Source: Stramenopiles sp. TOSAG23-3
Lineage: Eukaryota > Sar
Assembly: GCA_900128585.1 (NCBI GenBank)
Contig: LT642858.1
Location: forward strand, 1-10,015
Direction: 5' to 3'
DNA length: 10,015 nt
Shown in pieces: positions 7,907 to 10,015 of the stretch (its first letter is position 1; each line of letters begins with the position of its first letter). A program made the position numbers and the translations under genes. The notes under the pieces were generated by a model. That model was not told the DNA's origin. It saw only the letters and a program-made list of their open reading frames with translations, and ran no database searches.

Positions 7907-8028
7907 GGTTGTTCTTCTCTTCCTTTGTTTGTGTTTCTTTTATTTCGTTTCGTTTCGTTCTTCTTTTTTTTTTTTTTTTAAAGAGGGGAGGAGAGGATAG
8001 AGAAGAAGAAAAAGAAAGAAGAAGAAAT
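7907..8028. repeat. Polypyrimidine-to-polypurine switch
   Basis: On the + strand a mostly pyrimidine stretch (about 7907-7979, with three TTTCG units and a terminal T16 run) flips at 7980 to a nearly pure purine stretch of GAG, GAAG and AAAGA units (to about 8028). The two halves are roughly complementary but not a perfect palindrome. Such tracts can adopt triplex or hairpin structures and often act as promoter DNA that excludes nucleosomes; this is inference. Confidence 0.75.
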
Positions 8029-8195
8029 TAATGATGATGGATGATGATGTGTATTACTTTTTGTCATTTGCTACATGAACACAGCATTCCACCCACCCAC
8101 CTGTCACCCGTCGTATGATTAAAAAAACATTTGGTCACAGCAGGTGGCACTCAGGATTCAGGTTCATTTTTTTAATATGATCGAAATAAATTAAA

Positions 8196-8212
8196 TCTTT
8201 CTTTCTTTCGAC

Positions 8213-8272
<60 letters not shown>

Positions 8273-8274
8273 TC
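8196..8274. repeat. Second TTTC tetranucleotide microsatellite
   Basis: About three TTTC units (8196-8209), a short GACT interruption, then about 15 uninterrupted units to 8274. It has the same unit and strand as the array at the window's left end. Its complement gives a spurious Lys/Glu/Arg repeat ORF on the minus strand. Confidence 0.97.
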
Positions 8275-8740
8275 CCCTCCCTCCTGCCTCCTGTGATGAT
8301 GCTCTGCTGCAAATGTACACTTGATGACAGCTGCCGTTTACTTCTTCGGTGTTGGTCTAAAAGCTGCCCCCTGGCTTTACAATTGTTTCATTCTATTTTT
8401 ATGCTGTGTTATGTATAATGTTAATTATTTTTCAATAATGGGGCAAATGCATCATGAAATTATATTATTTCTTTTTTTAAATACCCACAACACCATCACG
8501 AGGAGGGGGGTATAATATTATAACAAAAGATGATGATGATAGTAATAGTAGAAGAGAACAAGAGAACAAAGGATGGACAATTAAATTACATCATGTCTTC
8601 TTTCCCACAGAATAAATGTATGAAACAATAAAGTTAAAATATACAGGTAAGAAACGGGAACAAGAACAGAATCAATATACAAAGAGAATATTTACTGCAG
8701 AAGAATAGGAAATACAACAAAACGAATCAACAATTGCAAG

Positions 8741-9793
8741 ATGAGTTGCGAAGAAGAAGCATTTCCCAAATTAACGAAAGCGTCGATTGCCAGGGTAGAG
8801 AACCCCATCGTCGTTGATACTCGCAAAACGGAAGATAGGGCTAGCGCCACGGAAGCCAATGTTGTTCCTGGAAGCCTTAATATTCCGTATGATAAAGAAA
8901 GCGATGCATTTGATGTAGACCAGTTAGAAAATCTTGGGGTTGCGAAAGACGCCGCCGTACTCGTTCACTGCTACAGAGGTAATAGTGCGAAGTTGGTCTG
9001 CAAGCACCTGACCGCTGCAGGGTTTACCAACGTGTCGAACGGCGTGAACGCTGGCGCGATTCTAGCGGCCAGGGCACACGATAACAACGTTTTGATTCGT
9101 CAGTTTTTTGACCGTGAATCCTGCACATACACTTACCTACTAGTGGATAAAGCGACCCGTGATGCAGTCCTCATTGATCCAGTCATTGAGCTGGTGGACA
9201 GGGACATTGAGGCGCTTGAAAGTGTTGGCGCAAAGTTATTGTACGTTTTGAACACCCACGTCCACGCAGACCATGTTACCGGGACCGGAGTGTTGAAACA
9301 AAAGTACGCAGAGAGGGATGTGGCAGTGAAAAGTGTAATATCCAAAGCCTCTGGTGCGCAGGCGGATTTGCAATTGGAAGACGGGGACGTGATCTCGTTC
9401 GGGCACCAGACTCTCGTGTCGAAGAATACCCCAGGCCACACACCCGGGTGTGTGACGTACATGCTGAACAACAACACGCACGCCTTTTGTGGCGATACGT
9501 TGCTCATTCGCGGGTGCGGAAGGACAGACTTTCAAGGTGGCGATCCTGCCACGCTTTACGATAGCGTGTGGGTAAACCTGTTTTCGATGCCAGACTCTAC
9601 CGTGCTGTACCCCGCCCACGACTACAACGGAAGGCTTTACACGACAGTAGGGGAAGAGAAAAAGTTCAACCCACGCCTTTCTAAATCAAAAGATGAATTC
9701 GTCGAGCTCATGCTGAAACGATTTGATGGGTCGAAGTATCCAAAGAAAATTGACGCGGCGCTGCCGGCCAATATGCAATGCGGCGTGTATTGA
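8741..9793 (+). CDS. Rhodanese-persulfide dioxygenase (ETHE1-like) fusion protein
   Basis: This 350-residue protein joins two sulfur enzymes. Residues about 12-112 are a rhodanese domain: IVVDTRK (23-29), VVPGSLNIPY (41-50) and the active-site loop HCYRGNS with Cys77. Residues about 118-350 are a metallo-beta-lactamase-fold persulfide dioxygenase: HVHADH (173-178), TPGHTPGC (230-237) with His233, CGDTLLI (250-256) with Asp252, and the ETHE1 signature RGCGRTDFQGGD (257-268); PAHDY holds His293. By analogy with ETHE1, His173, His233 and Asp252 would hold the mononuclear iron. The expected chemistry is transfer of sulfane sulfur to glutathione and oxidation of glutathione persulfide to sulfite. 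The N terminus is acidic with no obvious mitochondrial presequence, unlike typical eukaryotic ETHE1, suggesting a cytosolic protein. Known bacterial fusions usually place the rhodanese after the dioxygenase. No upstream in-frame ATG competes with this start. Confidence 0.94.
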   Translation: MSCEEEAFPKLTKASIARVENPIVVDTRKTEDRASATEANVVPGSLNIPYDKESDAFDVDQLENLGVAKDAAVLVHCYRGNSAKLVCKHLTAAGFTNVSNGVNAGAILAARAHDNNVLIRQFFDRESCTYTYLLVDKATRDAVLIDPVIELVDRDIEALESVGAKLLYVLNTHVHADHVTGTGVLKQKYAERDVAVKSVISKASGAQADLQLEDGDVISFGHQTLVSKNTPGHTPGCVTYMLNNNTHAFCGDTLLIRGCGRTDFQGGDPATLYDSVWVNLFSMPDSTVLYPAHDYNGRLYTTVGEEKKFNPRLSKSKDEFVELMLKRFDGSKYPKKIDAALPANMQCGVY

Positions 9794-9805
9794 GTCTTTG
9801 AACAG

Positions 9806-9813
9806 TGTAAATA
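9806..9813 (+). promoter_or_regulatory. PUF/Pumilio-type 3' UTR motif
   Basis: TGTAAATA lies 12 bases after the dioxygenase stop codon and matches the UGUANAUA element bound by PUF-family RNA-binding proteins in many eukaryotes. Only one copy is seen, and AT-rich sequence raises the chance of a random match. Confidence 0.35.
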
Positions 9814-9821
9814 TTTGAAAA

Positions 9822-9878
9822 GGAGGCGTAGGACCTCCCAGGCGCGGTCGTCGTCGTAGGCGCCTGTTCTTTAGGCCT
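9822..9878 (+). other. GC-rich hairpin cluster in the dioxygenase 3' region
   Basis: Two perfect stems lie side by side in otherwise AT-rich DNA: GGAGG/CCTCC (9822-9826 and 9834-9838, 7-base loop), then CAGGCGC/GCGCCTG (9839-9845 and 9860-9866, 14-base loop made largely of GTC repeats). Short palindromes AGGCGCCT (9858-9865) and AGGCCT (9873-9878) follow. It starts about 28 bases after the stop codon, so it is likely part of the 3' UTR. It may affect mRNA stability or 3' end formation. No known RNA family is recognised. Confidence 0.45.
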
Positions 9879-10015
9879 CATCCGGTGTTCCACTCGTAGA
9901 TGGTTCGTATTTAAAAAATTATATATCATAAGGAGATATTACAAGAAAAATTTGGCTGTTATTTTTTATAGTAATTAAAATTAAAGAAAAAAAGAAGGTG
10001 TCAGTTCAAGAACAA
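9879..10015. other. AT-rich spacer at the right end
   Basis: No gene is visible. The sequence becomes AT-rich with ATTAAAATTAAAG strings near 9976-9985 and an A-rich purine tract. No canonical AATAAA for the dioxygenase gene is present before the window ends. Confidence 0.5.

Larger units (their letters stand above)
7730..8740. promoter_or_regulatory. Divergent intergenic region between the two sulfur genes
   Basis: About 1 kb separates the start codons of the divergent transporter and dioxygenase genes and must hold both promoters. It contains tandem AACGG-type sites (7829-7850), a polypyrimidine stretch ending in a T16 run (7964-7979), an immediately following polypurine block (7980-8027), GATGAT repeats (about 8031-8050), CACC units near 8089-8108, a TTTC microsatellite (8196-8274), and TAAACGG on the minus strand at 8334-8340. 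No supported gene lies inside; the short ORFs read from repeats or AT-rich DNA. Confidence 0.55.

Noticed and set aside
8135-8320. Minus-strand ORF with repeated KKER units
   Set aside because: It is the translation of the TTTC microsatellite complement.
8321-8515. 64-codon ORF with hydrophobic segments in the divergent spacer
   Set aside because: AT-rich chance ORF with no recognised motif or gene-like composition.
8647-8700. Possible 54-base 5' UTR intron of the dioxygenase gene (GTAAGA to CTGCAG)
   Set aside because: The ends look like splice sites, but it is very short, purine-rich and lacks a polypyrimidine tract; it would not change the protein.
1-10015. tRNA genes, rRNA, CRISPR arrays or viral genes
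   Set aside because: By eye I saw no tRNA-like cloverleaf with a T-loop consensus, no spaced direct repeats with unique spacers, and no viral hallmark proteins; a covariance-model scan was not possible.

Overview
The window looks like nuclear DNA from a compact, intron-poor unicellular eukaryote. It carries four long uninterrupted ORFs, two of them plainly eukaryotic: a three-repeat MYB factor and the nuclear pore scaffold protein Nup93. The genes are GC-rich (Nup93 most strongly), while the spacers are very AT-rich and full of microsatellites, polypyrimidine/polypurine tracts and homopolymers. I see no operons or Shine-Dalgarno sites. An alga or heterotrophic protist, possibly a stramenopile, is my guess; the lineage cannot be fixed from this sequence alone.

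Layout: (1) 1-986, a TTTC microsatellite, AT-rich spacer and a GC-rich leader. (2) 987-2129 (+), a c-MYB/MYB3R-type transcription factor. (3) 2130-3349, a polypurine 3' region, AT-rich spacer with a TTAA-bounded inverted repeat, and the Nup93 leader. (4) 3350-6139 (+), NUP93/Nic96. (5) 6140-6490, a short convergent 3' spacer. (6) 6491-7729 (-), a YeeE/YedE (TsuA-like) sulfur-compound transporter. (7) 7730-8740, a 1 kb divergent spacer with tandem MYB-like sites, a pyrimidine-to-purine switch and a second TTTC microsatellite. (8) 8741-9793 (+), a rhodanese-persulfide dioxygenase fusion, followed by a PUF-like site and a GC-rich hairpin cluster.

The most interesting feature is the head-to-head pair on the right. 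A thiosulfate/sulfane-sulfur importer is divergent from a single protein joining a rhodanese (sulfurtransferase) to an ETHE1-type persulfide dioxygenase. Together they form a plausible mini-pathway: thiosulfate import, transfer of sulfane sulfur to glutathione, then oxidation of glutathione persulfide to sulfite. Similar partners share operons in bacteria (bigR and cst type loci), but here they sit in a eukaryotic setting, with the rhodanese at the N terminus rather than the C terminus. The left half holds two unrelated core genes, a likely cell-cycle MYB and Nup93.
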